A DNA stretch of 64,000 nt. Origin: Brassica napus (taxonomy: Eukaryota > Streptophyta > Magnoliopsida > Brassicales > Brassicaceae). The first letter of the stretch is position 1; every line of letters starts with the position of its first letter. Made by a program: the position numbers and the translations under genes. Shown here one piece after another: positions 11,130-22,943 of the stretch. The stretch is taken from the NCBI RefSeq assembly GCF_020379485.1, contig NC_063452.1, positions 24,558,770-24,622,769 of the forward strand. The letters are read 5' to 3'. The notes under the pieces were generated by a model, which had not been told where the DNA came from, did not search any database, and was given only the letters and a program-made list of their open reading frames with translations.

Positions 11130-11939
11130 ATCTCCCACTTGTACTAGAATCATCTATTCTCATAATCCCTTTGTCTCTATATCTCGATCTCAGCATAAGG
11201 CAAGAACTAGTGTCATCCTTATTCAGTTAGATCACATTTATCGAACTCTGATTTATACTGATAAAACAAACGACTGACATTCACCTCATTTGAGCATGGC
11301 CATGCATTTCTCAGTATCAAATCTTCGATAGACCCAGAGATATTTATCTCCCGTTATATGGGAGGGACAAATTCCATCTTGTTCCATCCATGTTCCTTAC
11401 AAACTTCATAGAACACCTAATCAATGCCTTTATAATCACCAGTTACGGCTGACGTTTGACAAGGTCAAAGTGAACTAATCCACCAGTAAAGAATCATGAC
11501 GAACTCAGGTCTAAGGACTATACTCTATAGTCGTAATGAGAAACTCTTATGACACTCATATAACAATCTTGCAGAGTTCTCATAGCGGGTCAGTCCGATC
11601 ATGTGTTCTCTAACACATATCCATGTGATTGACTTCAATACCACATATTGAATGACTCCATGAAACTTAGTCATCAATCACCTCACATACTAGTCATGCT
11701 TGGTTATTAATGTACCATGTTAACAAACTTGACTAGGGACCTAAATAACTTATATCATCTTTCACTTATAGAGTTTCATGATCAAGTCACGTACTTGATG
11801 ACCTATAAGAATGATATAAATTAGTTTGAGACTTTTATTTAATTATCCAATAATCAAATAAATCTGAAACAATTTCATTAGTTTGAATACATAATCAAAT
11901 GTATGTCAATATGAACATCATATCATAAAAAAAAAAAAC

Positions 11940-14550
11940 CTCCCACTAAAATCAAGATCACATCTTAAGAAACTTAATATCCATGACTACAGTATGACTC
12001 TCATACTTAGGCCATGGAAGAGGCCTGAGGCCTGGTCAATAGATCAACAACATTTGCATCCATTGAGGCTATTCTAAGGTGCTTTGCTTGGAACTCTTCC
12101 AACTCACCGCTCCTCCATTAGAACAAAAGATGGAACCAACTTGTGATCGAAAATCATCTTTGTCATTTTGAAAAACTGGCATCGCTGTAACCACTTACAG
12201 CAAGCTCGTCACTTTCACCATAGACCAAACTTATCCTTATATTTCTCAAATACTTGAGGATAATATTGACCTTATGTCCAGTGAATTTCACCTGGATCAG
12301 AATGATATCGACTCTTTATACTCAAAGCACATGTGTTTCTACTCATGTGCTCTTGCTCATCATGTGTACATGGACACTGAGTCTTGCTGAGAGTTATGTC
12401 ATGAAACATTGGTAAGAAGCCTTTCTTGGAATCATGCATTTTGAATTTGTACAAGACCTTATCGATATAAGTATCTTGACATAATCCAATATGCTTATTT
12501 AATCTATCTCTATAGATTCTTATTCCAAGAATATGTGCAGCTAGTCCCATGTCTTTCATTAACCTCATGCGTTTCTCGAACTTCTTCGAGAAGTACTTTA
12601 CTCCCACTGTTCTTCTTGGAAATAAATTCTCTTTCTAGAAAACACCAATCCGATCAACAAACACTTTGATCTCGGTGGGTTTGTAAAAGTAAACACATAT
12701 TTTTCTAGAGTGTTTACCCAAAAGGATATATAATGGAAGATCTGCATGACTCATCATTGACCGAACTATATCTAATAAAGTTTGGTTTCCCCTTTCAAAT
12801 ACACCATTCAACTGTAGTGTTTCCAAAGGGGTGAGTTGTGAAACAATTTCATATTTTCTCAGATGATCATATAACGCTTGTCTCAAATATTTGACACCTC
12901 GATCGGATCAAAATGCTTTATTTTTCTTATCAAGCTTATTATGTACTTCATTCTGGAAGTCTTTGAACTTTTCAAAACATACAGACTTATGTTTCTATAT
13001 AAACATAACCATGAAGTACTGATAATTTTCTCTAACATTTATACTCATTGTTCCACATTCATCAATATGTACAAGTTCCAATAAGCTCTTAGCTCTTTCA
13101 CTGTGTCCAGTAAAAGCAGCTTTAGTCATTTTACCCAACAAACAAGATTCACATTTTTCATGTGATTCGTAATCAAATGAGCTCAAAAGTCCATCACTAT
13201 GAAGCTTTTGAATGTGTTTCTCACTTATGTTGTCCAAAAGATAATGCCAAAGGAAAGTTTGATTCATGTCGTTAGACTTGAATCTTTTGGTACTAATGCT
13301 ATAAACATGCATGCTTTGGTCTAGAACATAAAATCCATTCTCTAATGGACTGCTACCAAAAAGATATCACAATAATTAAATAAACAACGCTTGTCTTTAA
13401 TCGGAAAAATGAAATCCTTCCAAATCCAAACAAGGAATAATATCTCTGCTTATAGCAGTTACATAGTAGCAATTCTTAGTTTCCAAAACCATGCCTGAAG
13501 ACAAAGACAAATAAATGTTCCTACAACTAACACAGCAACTCTTGCTTCATTCTCACATGCAGGTCCACTTCTCTTTTCTCCAAGATTCTACTGTTGTTTA
13601 GGCCCTGCATATTTCACAAATATGAGCACCACAACTGGCATCAAATACCAAAGGAGTTGAATCAGAAATAGTAACATTTACTTTTATAACATAAATACCT
13701 GAAGATGACGTTTCAGAAATCTTCTTCTTTTTCAGATCTTCCAAGTATTTCTCACGGTTTCTTTTCCAATGTCCAGGGCCATTACAATAATGGCACTTAT
13801 CAACATTAGAAGGACCAGGCTTAAACTTAGGAGAAGGATCAGACTTGCTCGGATTCGCAATCCAGCCTGACTTACCATTTCCTTTGTTCTTACCTTGTTT
13901 CTTAAACTTGTTACCTTACCATAAGAACATTTGGGGTATCCTTCTTGATGTTGGGTTCAGCTGTTTTAAGCATCCCATGCAGCTCAGTCAAAGTCTTAGT
14001 CAAGTTGTTCATGTTGTTGTTCATAACAAACTGATCATAGCTTGACGGCAATGACTGTAGAATTAGATCAGTCGCCAACTCTTGGCTGATAGGACAATCC
14101 AGCTTAGCCAAGTTATCAATATAACCCATCATCTTAATGACATGTGGACTAACTGGACCATCTATTGGTAGCTTGCACTCAATGAGAGACTTGACCGTTT
14201 GGTATCTCTCAGTTCGAGCTTGCTCCTGAAACATACCTTTCAGGCTAGTGATCATGTCAATTGGTGAATCCACGTTCTCATATTGCTTCTGCAAATCTGA
14301 GTTCATGGTTGCCAACATAAGACAACACACATCGACCCTATCACTAACATGCTTATCATAAGCATTTTTTTTCAGCATGTTGGACATTGGTTTTAGGTTT
14401 TTCAGGAAGAACTTTTTCTAGAACATAGTCATTTTTCTTCTGTTTGTGAACAATTCTCAAGTTTCGATACCATTCAAGAAAGTTCGACCCATTCAATTTG
14501 TCCTTCTCAAGGACAGATCGCAGTGAGAATGAACAGTGGGGAGTTGACAT
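11940..14550 (-). pseudogene. Copia B gag-pol remnant
   Basis: Gag starts at ATG 14550 (MSTPHCSFSLRSVL), changes frame near 14370, then runs to 13911 with a typical copia UBN2-type gag (LILQSLPSSYDQFV). The zinc knuckle is reduced to KCHYCNGPGHWK at about 13780. A protease-like VFDASCGAHIC follows near 13640, without the usual D-T/S-G. Pre-integrase and integrase pieces lie at 13312-12995 and 12886-12635 (LNGVFERGNQTLLD). RT is reduced to a C-terminal piece at 12607-12272 (MGLAAHILGIRIYRD), so the end of integrase and the RT core are missing. Stops separate all pieces. It cannot code for its own movement. Confidence 0.8.
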
Positions 14551-15119
14551 TTCTGGAATAGAAGAATAGCAAATATTAATATGATGTTCATGAATTAGAG
14601 AAATCTTAACAATTAAGAAGACTCTTATTATATTCAAAACATTTTCCTCAAATGAATATAATAATCCAAGATCCATATTTCACTAAAATTCGAGTGAGCT
14701 TTGGCTCATCGCCCGAATGTTTAGCTATTTAGGTAAGCAACACTTTGCTAATTATATCCAATATAATTCTTGGTTGTCAGATGACATCTTATGTCTTATC
14801 CAACCTATGTCTCTAAGCCCAAAACTGTTTTGATAGCTTAGTCAAGTAAACCAATCTTATATTCATATGGTAACCGTTACCATCTACCTCACGCATGTAA
14901 TTGCAGACACCTTGCTTTGGCAAGCCCATCTTACAACGAAATGAGCCTTGATAGTTGATAAGATTGGGTAGACATCAAAAGTACTTGAAATTAAGGTATT
15001 TGTACCGTAATCAAATTAAGGTTTTCTTAACATGCGAGCATATCAATTTATTATCTATACCAAATTATAGATTTAACAAGATCTAATTTCAGTATTAAAC
15101 AAATAGGCTCTGATACGAC

Positions 15120-15823
15120 TGTAGGAATTCATACCGGTTTATAAGATTTATAAATCAACCTATGAATTCATATGCCTAGAATCTCATGTCAATACTGAAA
15201 TTAAACTTAGATCTTAGAGTTTCGGATATACCTAGTTACTCGCAGCGGAAGGATAAATAAACCAAGTCGAGAATTCTAGCACTCCAAATGTTGTACCTTT
15301 ACCGGTATCCACACGTACACAAATTGGATCGATACGGGATACTAGTGCCGTCGAGATCAAATCTCAAGCTATTAGGGTTTCACGTGAGACAACATCGCCT
15401 CTTTTTCTATCTTATAAACATATATATGTGTACCACACCCATCAAACACATACGTGACCTAATTGTCACATGGGCTGAGCCCTTTAACCAATTCAACTAA
15501 TTGGTTTAATTGCCCATTAAGATATGCATACTTATATGTATTATAAGATTAATATATATATCACATATATATATAAAATGAATTCATAATTCACTAACCC
15601 AAAACTCGTTTTAATCTGAATTAAAACTAATTGTAACTTGATCCTATTTAGTTAGATGTGTGACTCTGTAAGATCATATAATATTAATAATGAATTCTTA
15701 ATTCATAGATTATAAGCGGTTTTTAGCAAAACATTATAACCACCTAATATTATATGATTGTCAAACCTCGACACTACGACTTTTACTAGAGTAAGTACAA
15801 ATGATTTTAGAACATTCCCCACA
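15120..15823 (-). repeat. Copia B 5' LTR (704 bp)
   Basis: Pairs with 10429-11129. The Met-tRNA primer-binding site lies directly to its left on the minus strand (15105-15119). Confidence 0.9.
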
Positions 15824-15828
15824 GAAAT

Positions 15829-16336
15829 TACAAAGATAAATACATATATATACACAAATACACACAATCATCATCTCTATGGGTTCCGCCACCGGCTTCT
15901 CCACTGGCTCCGGTTTCTCCAGTACCGTACCACGACGAGCCACCACGACGACTCGGAGTGATTCCATCTGAAGCGACAACCGGTATTATTTATCCTAATA
16001 AATCAGTTGGTTCTACTTTGAAAATGATATAAATCTTTGAAATATAATTAATAAAACAATATAGAAATCACAATACTAATCATACTAATATCCTGTAGGC
16101 AAACGACTAAATGATTGATTTATGTCGGTTTCTTCCATAACCTTCAGCTAAATAAACTATAAAACTTTATTTTTGTTTCTGTCATAATTAATTGGCAAAT
16201 TCGGTGGAGAGAAATTAAAAGCAAGTGAAACTGTCGATCAAAAGTTTCTTTTTATAAGCTATGTGCTTGATAGTAATTAAGACGAATGAAGATTCTATCT
16301 ATATGCTTGAGTAAAACAAGAGTATTTGCAGTAAAA

Positions 16337-16338
<2 letters not shown>
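15829..16338. other. Spacer with a 31-codon ORF
   Basis: Mostly AT-rich. Plus strand 15879-15974 reads MGSATGFSTGSGFSST and ends in a TGA after SDSI; it has coding-like GC content but no partner exon or known match. It could be a first exon or chance. Confidence 0.25.

Positions 16339-16418
<80 letters not shown>
16339..16418. repeat. AG dinucleotide microsatellite, 40 units
   Basis: Uninterrupted AG repeated 40 times (80 bp). Likely length-polymorphic. Confidence 0.98.
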
Positions 16419-16420
<2 letters not shown>

Positions 16421-16568
16421 ATTCAAATAACCAAGTAATTAAAACAAATGAAGATTGTAAATTGTAATAGTAAAACAAAGAGTAAGGACTAGCAAAAGAA
16501 AAGAGAGTTGAAAGTCAGAACACTAAAATGTTTCCTTTTCTAAATGTCTTCTTTCTCTGTCTTGATAA

Positions 16569-19500
16569 TTAGTCCAGCTGCAGCTTCGTTCTCATACGTG
16601 CCTACAAAATTAAAAACTCATAACATTAAAGCAAACGGCAAAATATCAATAACACAAAAAATACTATACCTTGTTATTTTTCATTTTCGGCTTGTCGCCT
16701 AGAGAGGGAAGCTCGTCCAGTCTCGCAGCCTTTAAGAAAGAAATTCTTAAGTTATAATAAAAGCCAAAAAATGAAAGAGATATAGTATTGTCGCGAGGGA
16801 TGTGAGAAGATAGAGATTAACAGATGGATAAACAATAAAGAAAGACACAGAGATTTAACGTGGTTCACCCCTAACGGCTAGAGAGATTTTATTAATGGAG
16901 GAATTACAGAGATCTGTCTACAAGAAGATCAGATCTAGTTTCTCTACGGCTGCTAACTAGGTTTAGAGGAGGCACAAGATATATATAGTTGTGTCCGAGA
17001 AAACCCTAGCACTAGTGGGTCTCAAAAGACTAAGGCCCAACAGATTCAAGACATTATTCAACAAATCTTCACCTTGACTTGAATCCTTCATAATCAGATG
17101 TACCAGAATGCACTTCTTCGTGCTCAGAATACAGATGTACCAGACACTCTCTTTGCTCAGACTCAGATGTTCCGTCGAACTCAGATGTCAGATGTCCCGT
17201 CGGACCAGATGCTCCTCAGAGCCAGATGCTCTCACTTGAGTCAGATGCTCTCTTCGAGCCAGATGCCCCTTAGGGCCAAACGCCCATCAGAGCCAGATTT
17301 AACAGCTTGAGATGTTTAGCAAATCAAGACAATGCTTGAACTTGCTATGAGGAACCGGCTTAGTGAACATATCCGTAGGATTATCAGCTGTTCCTACCTT
17401 CTTCACTTATATCCTCTTCTCATCTCTCAGAAAATGGTATCTTACATCGATATGCTTTGTTCTCTCATGATGAACCTGATCCTTGGCTAAGCAGATAGCA
17501 CTTAAGCTATCACAGAACACAGTAACCTGATCATGATGAAGACCAAGATCACTGACCAATCCTCTCAACCATATTGCCTCCTTAGCATCTTCTGTCAATG
17601 CCATATACTCTGCCTCAGTTGTAGACAAAGTCACTGTCGACTGCAAAGTCGCCTTCCAGCTCACAACAGAACCACCCAAATAAATACGTAACCAGTCATA
17701 GATCTCCTGCATAATCCGAATCAGAATACCCAGTAACCAGTCTCAGATCCTTGTCTCCATAGACAAGACCAATATCAGATGTACCCTTAAGGTACCGAAA
17801 AATCCTCTTCACAGCAATCCAGTGCTCCTTTCGTGGCTGAAACATGAACCTACTCACAACAGCGACTGCGTGTGCAAGATCTGGTCTTGTATAAACCATA
17901 GCATACATCAAACTTCCTACAGCACTAGCATAAGGAACACGTGACATATAATCGATTTCCCCTTCAGACATTTCATCACTCATGGTAGGATGAAAATTTG
18001 CAGCACATGGAGTATCGATAGGCTTAACATTAAGCATCCCGAATCTTGTCAAGACCTTTTCAATGTAGGCCTTTTGTGACAAGAACAACTTCTTCTTCGT
18101 CCTATCCCTGAAGATCTCCATTCCTATAATCTTCCTCGCAGCACCCAAATCTTTCATCTCAAACTCAGAACTCAGTAGTTCTTTCAGCTTCTGAACATAA
18201 CACTTCTTCTTGGCAGCTATCAGCATGTCGTCTACATACAGCACCAGGTGGATATATGACTCATCCTCCACCTTGCTCATGTCGACACAACAGTCATAAG
18301 GACTCCTGTCGTAGCCCATCTTGACCATATAGCTGTCAAACCTCTTGTACCACTGTCTAGGAGACTGCTTAAGTCCATACAGCGACTTCCTCAACTTGTA
18401 CACATGATCTTCTTTACCAGGAAATAGAAAACCCTCAGGCTGAGTCATATAGATCTCCTCCTCAAGCTCTCCATGAAGAAAATCAGTCTTCACATCAACT
18501 TGCTCCAACTCCAGATCCTGACGTGCTACTATCGCCAATAGCACTCTGATAGATGTGTGTCTGACCACGGGTGAGAATATCTCATTGTAGTCCACGCCTT
18601 CTCTTTGACTGAAACCTCTAGCAACAACTCGAGATTTATACTTGACTCCCTCTTCTGGTGACTGACCTTCTTTTAGCTTATAAATCCACTTGAAAGTCAC
18701 AACTTTTCTCCCAGGTGGTAGTGTGACCAGATCCCATGTGTGATTCTTTTCATGAGATTCCATCTCATCTCCCATTGAAGCAAACCATTTCTCAGATGCA
18801 TAACTTGAAATGGCTTCTCTGTAAGTAGACGGCTCGTAAGTGTCCACTTCCTCTGCAACCTGTAGTGCATAACCCACCATATCTTCAAACCGATATCTCC
18901 CTGGTGGCCTAACATCAACTCTCTTTGGTCTGTCTTTAGCAATACTGCGTTTTTCAGACCCAATACGTTGATTTCCGGAATTGGAAGATTGAGGCTGCTC
19001 ATCAGACATCGATCGCTTGCTCTCTTCCTGAGGATCGATCGATCTCGTGTTGTCGGACATCGATCGGAGATCTCTACCATCGCCCAATCATGTGTCTGGC
19101 GTAGATCGATCGCTCCTTGACACTGGATCGGTTGATCCTGGGTAGTCTGACTGCACTTCTTGCAGCTCCACCTGCTTGTCAACATCCTCCTGCTCTGCTT
19201 CTGAAATGGACTCAGCTGAAACTTTGAACATATAACTCTCATCAAACACAATGTTCCTGCTCATAACAACCCGTTTCTCAGATGGAGACCAAACTCTGTA
19301 TCCCTTTACACCATCTCCATAGCCCATAAACACTCCCTTCTTCGCTCTTGGTTCCAGCTTTCCTTCATTAACATGATAGTAAACCGTGCAACCAAAAAAT
19401 CTCAGAATAGAATAATCAGCAGATATGCCTGACTAGACCTCATTAGGTATTCGACACTCGATCCTTGTATGCGGTCCAAGATTGATCAAATAACAAGCCG

Positions 19501-21795
19501 TGTTTACTGCCTCAGCCCAAAACCTCTTCTCTAAACCAGCATTAGAAAGCATGCACCTCGCTCTCTCCAGCAATGTCTAGTTCATTCTCTCAGCTACACC
19601 ATTCTGCTGTGGTGTATACCTGATTGTATGATGCCTAGCAATCCCTGCATCCTTACAAAACTGATTGAACTCTGTTGAATATAATTCCAGACCATTATCA
19701 GTACAAAGCCTCTTAATCTTCTTCTCAGTTTGATTCTCCACCAGTATCTTCCACTCCTTGAAGCTGTTGAAAGCTTCACTTTTGTGCTTCATGAATGTTA
19801 TCCAAGTCTTCCTTTAATAGTCATCAATCATGGACACAAAATACCTGTGACCCTTCAGTGACTCCACCTTGGAGGGACCCCAACAATCTGAATGGATGTA
19901 ATCCAGCGTGCCTTTTGTTTTATGAACAACCTTAGGAAACTTCTTTCTGTGCAGCTTCCCAAACACACAATGCTCACAGAACTCAAGGCTCATGGTCTTA
20001 TGACCACAAAGAAGATCCTGCTTTGACAGAATCTGCATCCCACGCTCGCCCATATGTCCAAGCCTTATATGCCACAACTTGTCCATATCTTCCTTGCGAA
20101 CCTCTAGAGATGCATCATTTGCTGAACTTGAAACCGTAGAACCTTCCAGCAAATACAAAGTACCATGAATGAAACCTCTGAGAATCACATCTGAACCTCT
20201 GTAGACACTCAGAACTCCATCTCCACCTGAATACTTGAAACCTCTGCTATCCAAAAGACTAACTGAGATCAAGTTCTTGGACATAGATGGAACATGTCTA
20301 ACTCCAGTCAACGTGCAGACTCTATCATCATGTGTCCTGAGCTTAATAGAACTGATTCCTGCAATATCGCAAGCAAAGTCATTCGCCATCTTGATCTTGC
20401 CATCAGTCACTGCCTCATACTCTGAGAACCATTCTCTCCTTGGAGACATATGATAAGATGCGCCTTTGTCCAGGACCCACACATCTCTAGGATGTGTTTT
20501 TTCATAAGCAACCAGCGCAATATCTTCATTAGATTTAGCCTCATTCTCGGCTACCGTAGCGTAACCAGTCTGCTTCTTGTTCTTAGGACAATCAGATTTC
20601 CAATGTCCTTTCTCTTTGCAGTAATTGCAAATATCAGTTGGTTTAGGACCCTTTGAAAACGACCTTTTGTCATACGACTTCTTGCATTTTCCAAAGTTCT
20701 TTCCACCACCTATAAACAACCCAGAAGCTTGCTCGTCTGTACCAGAACCAGATGCCTTGTGTCGCAACTCCCTGCTATGAAGTGCTGACCTGACTTCCTC
20801 CAAACACACTGTATCCTTACTCCCAATGAATGACTGAACAAAGTTCTCATAGGAGTTTGGTAGTGATACCAACAAAATCAGTGCCGCATCCTCATCTTCC
20901 ACCTTAACATCAATATTCCTCAGATCCAACAAGATGGAATTTAGACTGTCAAGATGATCTTGGAGTTGTGTACCTTCTTGCATCCTCAGAGCGAAAAGAC
21001 GTTGTTTCAGAAGTAGGTTCTTAGTCAGAGACTTCGTCATGTATAGACTCTCTAACTTCGACCACAAATCAGCTGCAGCATCAACACCGGAAACTTCGAT
21101 GATGATCTCATCTTCCAGACACAACAAAATTGTTGAATACGCCTTCTCTTCAGTAACCTCCATCGCAGTAGTAATAGGTTCAACCTTCTTCCCTGACAAC
21201 GGTGCCCAAAGACCTTGTTGCTTCAGCAACGCCTTCATCTTGATTTGCCAGAGACTGAAACTGTTCCTTTTAGTAAACTTGTCGATCTTCATATTCATCC
21301 CAGACATCTTCTCACCAAATTCAACCCGAAGTTCTGATACCAGTTTGTTGTGACGGATGTGAGAAGATAGAGATTAACAGATGGATAAACAATAAAGAAA
21401 GACACAAAGATTTAACGTGGTTCATCCCTAACGGCTACGTCCACGGGCAAAGAGAGATTTTATTGATGGAGAAATTACAGAGATCTGTTTATAAGAAGAT
21501 CAGATCTAGTTTCTCTACGGTTGCTAACTAGGTTTAGAGGAGGCACAAGATATATATAGTTGTGTCCCAGAAAACCCTAGCACTAGTGGGCCTCAAAAGA
21601 CTAAGGCCCAACAGATTCAAGGCATTATTCAACAAGTATAACACACTGAACACGAATATCACCTTTCTTTTCTTGTTTTTGGTAGACTTAGATATTTCTG
21701 CTTCTTCTTTTGGTTTTTCAGAAGCAAAAAAATAGACATACCAACGGCGGCAAGGATTGATAACGAGAGAGAAAACTCTGGGGTAATCTACCCAT
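16569..21795 (-). CDS. Candidate tiny three-exon gene, first intron split by copia C
   Basis: Not recognised. Minus-strand exons 21795-21742 (ATG GGT AGA TTA..., 18 codons), 16729-16670 (20 codons) and 16601-16569 (10 codons and stop) join in phase 0 throughout and would give a 48-residue basic protein ([12 protein letters not shown]... then [15 protein letters not shown]...). Each border has a sound splice site: TTG/GTATGT, TTAAAG/GCTGCG, AACAAG/GTATAG, TTGTAG/GCACGT. Copia C lies in intron 1; without it the intron would be about 161 bp, normal for crucifers. Agreement of six borders and three open frames is suggestive, but the exons are short enough to be chance. It could also be a non-coding transcript. 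Confidence 0.3.
16789..17063 (-). repeat. Copia C 3' LTR (275 bp)
   Basis: Matches 21346-21634 except for a 14-bp deletion (the piece ACGTCCACGGGCAA is missing) and scattered substitutions. Confidence 0.9.
17095..17310. repeat. CAGATG-rich degenerate repeat in the copia C tail
   Basis: Between the end of RNase H and the LTR there are about eight spaced copies of CAGATG, often as AGCCAGATGCTC or GACCAGATGCTC. A very similar pattern occurs in both LTRs of the TRIM element at 31276-31929. Confidence 0.5.
17407..21307 (-). pseudogene. Copia C gag-pol polyprotein, broken by stops
   Basis: Starts at ATG 21307 ([15 protein letters not shown]). Gag is followed by a zinc knuckle ([14 protein letters not shown]), a protease region where the usual D-T/S-G reads [10 protein letters not shown], pre-integrase ([10 protein letters not shown]), integrase ([21 protein letters not shown]), RT ([12 protein letters not shown]) and RNase H ([21 protein letters not shown]). 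In-frame stops occur near 19812, 19575, 19435 and 19088, and RNase H is shifted with a small deletion at about 17700. Apart from these, nearly the whole polyprotein is readable, so loss of function is fairly recent. Tork/TNT1-like by general pattern (inference). Confidence 0.85.
21346..21634 (-). repeat. Copia C 5' LTR (289 bp)
   Basis: Longer partner of 16789-17063. It is followed on the minus strand by the primer-binding site and then the gag ATG within about 40 bp. Confidence 0.9.
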
Positions 21796-21849
21796 AAGAG
21801 ATCCTATTATAGCCCAGTGTGGTATGTGGTTACGTGCTACCTCCCTTAG

Positions 21850-22509
21850 GGCATCCGCAACGGCAATCTCTAACTAACAAAAATTAATTAAGAAAAGAAA
21901 GTGAAGAAAGAGAACGTACAGGTGGAGGCAAGAGACAATAAACGATTCTTTATAGTCTTTAGCCACTAAGAACATAATTAACAGCAGTTTTTAAAGGGAT
22001 CCTTAAGAGTTTTTATGACGTGGGCCCTACAAATGGGCTTAGAATCGGTTACCGAAACTATCAAATAAGGATCAACTTTTGTGTGGTTTTTGCACTGTTT
22101 GCGAACTCCACCGACACGTGGCAGCCCGCGATTGGTTCCCTTTTTAATTTTTTTCTTTTTAATACAAAAAGAAAAAAAAAAACAAATTTACCTAAGAAAC
22201 CGTGTACACGGTTTTACCGTTAATGATGGTGTAGGCCATGTTTATTGCAGTCTCTTAGGAAAATATCTTCGTATAATCAGGAATTAGAAAAAAAAAGAAA
22301 AAACAACTTTTAACTAAGAGATGTCAAAAGATGTCTCTTAAATAAGGCACATAAGACCATCTCCAACAATAGATACACCATTAAAGTTCTAAATCAATTT
22401 TTTAAGTGAAAATAATTAAATTTAAAATTTTAGATACTTGTTTAATTTTAGCCCCTCCAATGGTAGAACCAATTAAAAGTTCTAAATTTCAAAATTTTGA
22501 AAATTTGTA
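21850..22509. other. Intergenic with MITE-like remnants
   Basis: GGGCATCCGCAACGG at about 21850 and GACCATCTCCAACAATAG at about 22352 are motifs often seen at the ends of short crucifer DNA transposons. The stretch 22355-22500 has ATGG-TAGAACC and AAAGTTCTAAAT motifs also found around 31000. No gene was seen. Confidence 0.35.
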
Positions 22510-22840
22510 CACTACAAGAATACAACGGTATTCTGACAGACATTCCGATGGAAAATGAAATCCTCGGAATATCCCGAGGAATTTCCAAGGATATTCCGAG
22601 GAAACACAAAATTTGGTTTCCTCGGAATTTCCTCGCAATATACCGACGGAATTTCGAGGAAATATCAATCCGTCAGAATATTCTTATGGAATACCGAGGA
22701 AAAATGTATTCCTCGGAAAAAACCGATGAATTCCGAGGATATATTATAGCCGTTAGAGAGCCGTTGGGGGATTTTTTAAATTCCGAGGAAATTCCGACGA
22801 ACTAGCCGTTGGCGTCGGAATTTCCTCGGTCTGTCGGCAG
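22510..22840. repeat. CACTA left subterminal repeats
   Basis: Many direct and inverted copies of TTCCGAGGAA, CCTCGGAAT and CCGACGGAA variants. In En/Spm such repeats bind TnpA and bring the ends together; that role here is inferred. Confidence 0.8.
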
Positions 22841-22849
22841 GATTTCAAC

Positions 22850-22857
22850 TATAAATA
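22850..22857 (+). promoter_or_regulatory. TATA box of the tnpD-like gene
   Basis: TATAAATA sits right after the left subterminal array, 87 bp before the tnpD ATG and followed by a CT-rich leader. Confidence 0.5.
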
Positions 22858-22943
22858 CAAGCACCCCTCTTCCTCCTCATTCACTCCATATCTTCATCAT
22901 CCCTCTTACTATCTTTACACACGAATTTGATTCATAAAAAAAC

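Larger units (their letters stand above)
10429..15823 (-). mobile_element. Copia B LTR retrotransposon, defective
   Basis: Complete insertion flanked by the 5-bp duplication GAAAT (10424-10428 and 15824-15828). LTRs start TGTAGG and end ACA. The element reads on the minus strand: a primer-binding site (GTATCAGAGCC) lies just inside the right LTR and a polypurine tract (AAGTGGGAGAT) just inside the left LTR. The internal part is only about 4 kb and has lost coding sequence. Confidence 0.9.
16789..21634 (-). mobile_element. Copia C LTR retrotransposon
   Basis: Complete 4.8-kb insertion flanked by AGTAT on both sides (16784-16788 and 21635-21639). LTRs begin TGT and end TTCAACA. The primer-binding site TGGTATCAGAAC lies just inside the right LTR on the minus strand. 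Gag and pol are present with several stops. Confidence 0.93.

Noticed and set aside
20235..21353. Plus-strand ORFs of 68-104 codons
   Set aside because: Antisense shadows of the copia C gag and protease.
22510..22840. Regularly spaced palindromes that could suggest a CRISPR-like array
   Set aside because: Units are degenerate, without unique spacers of constant length, and lie at a CACTA terminus in a plant genome.
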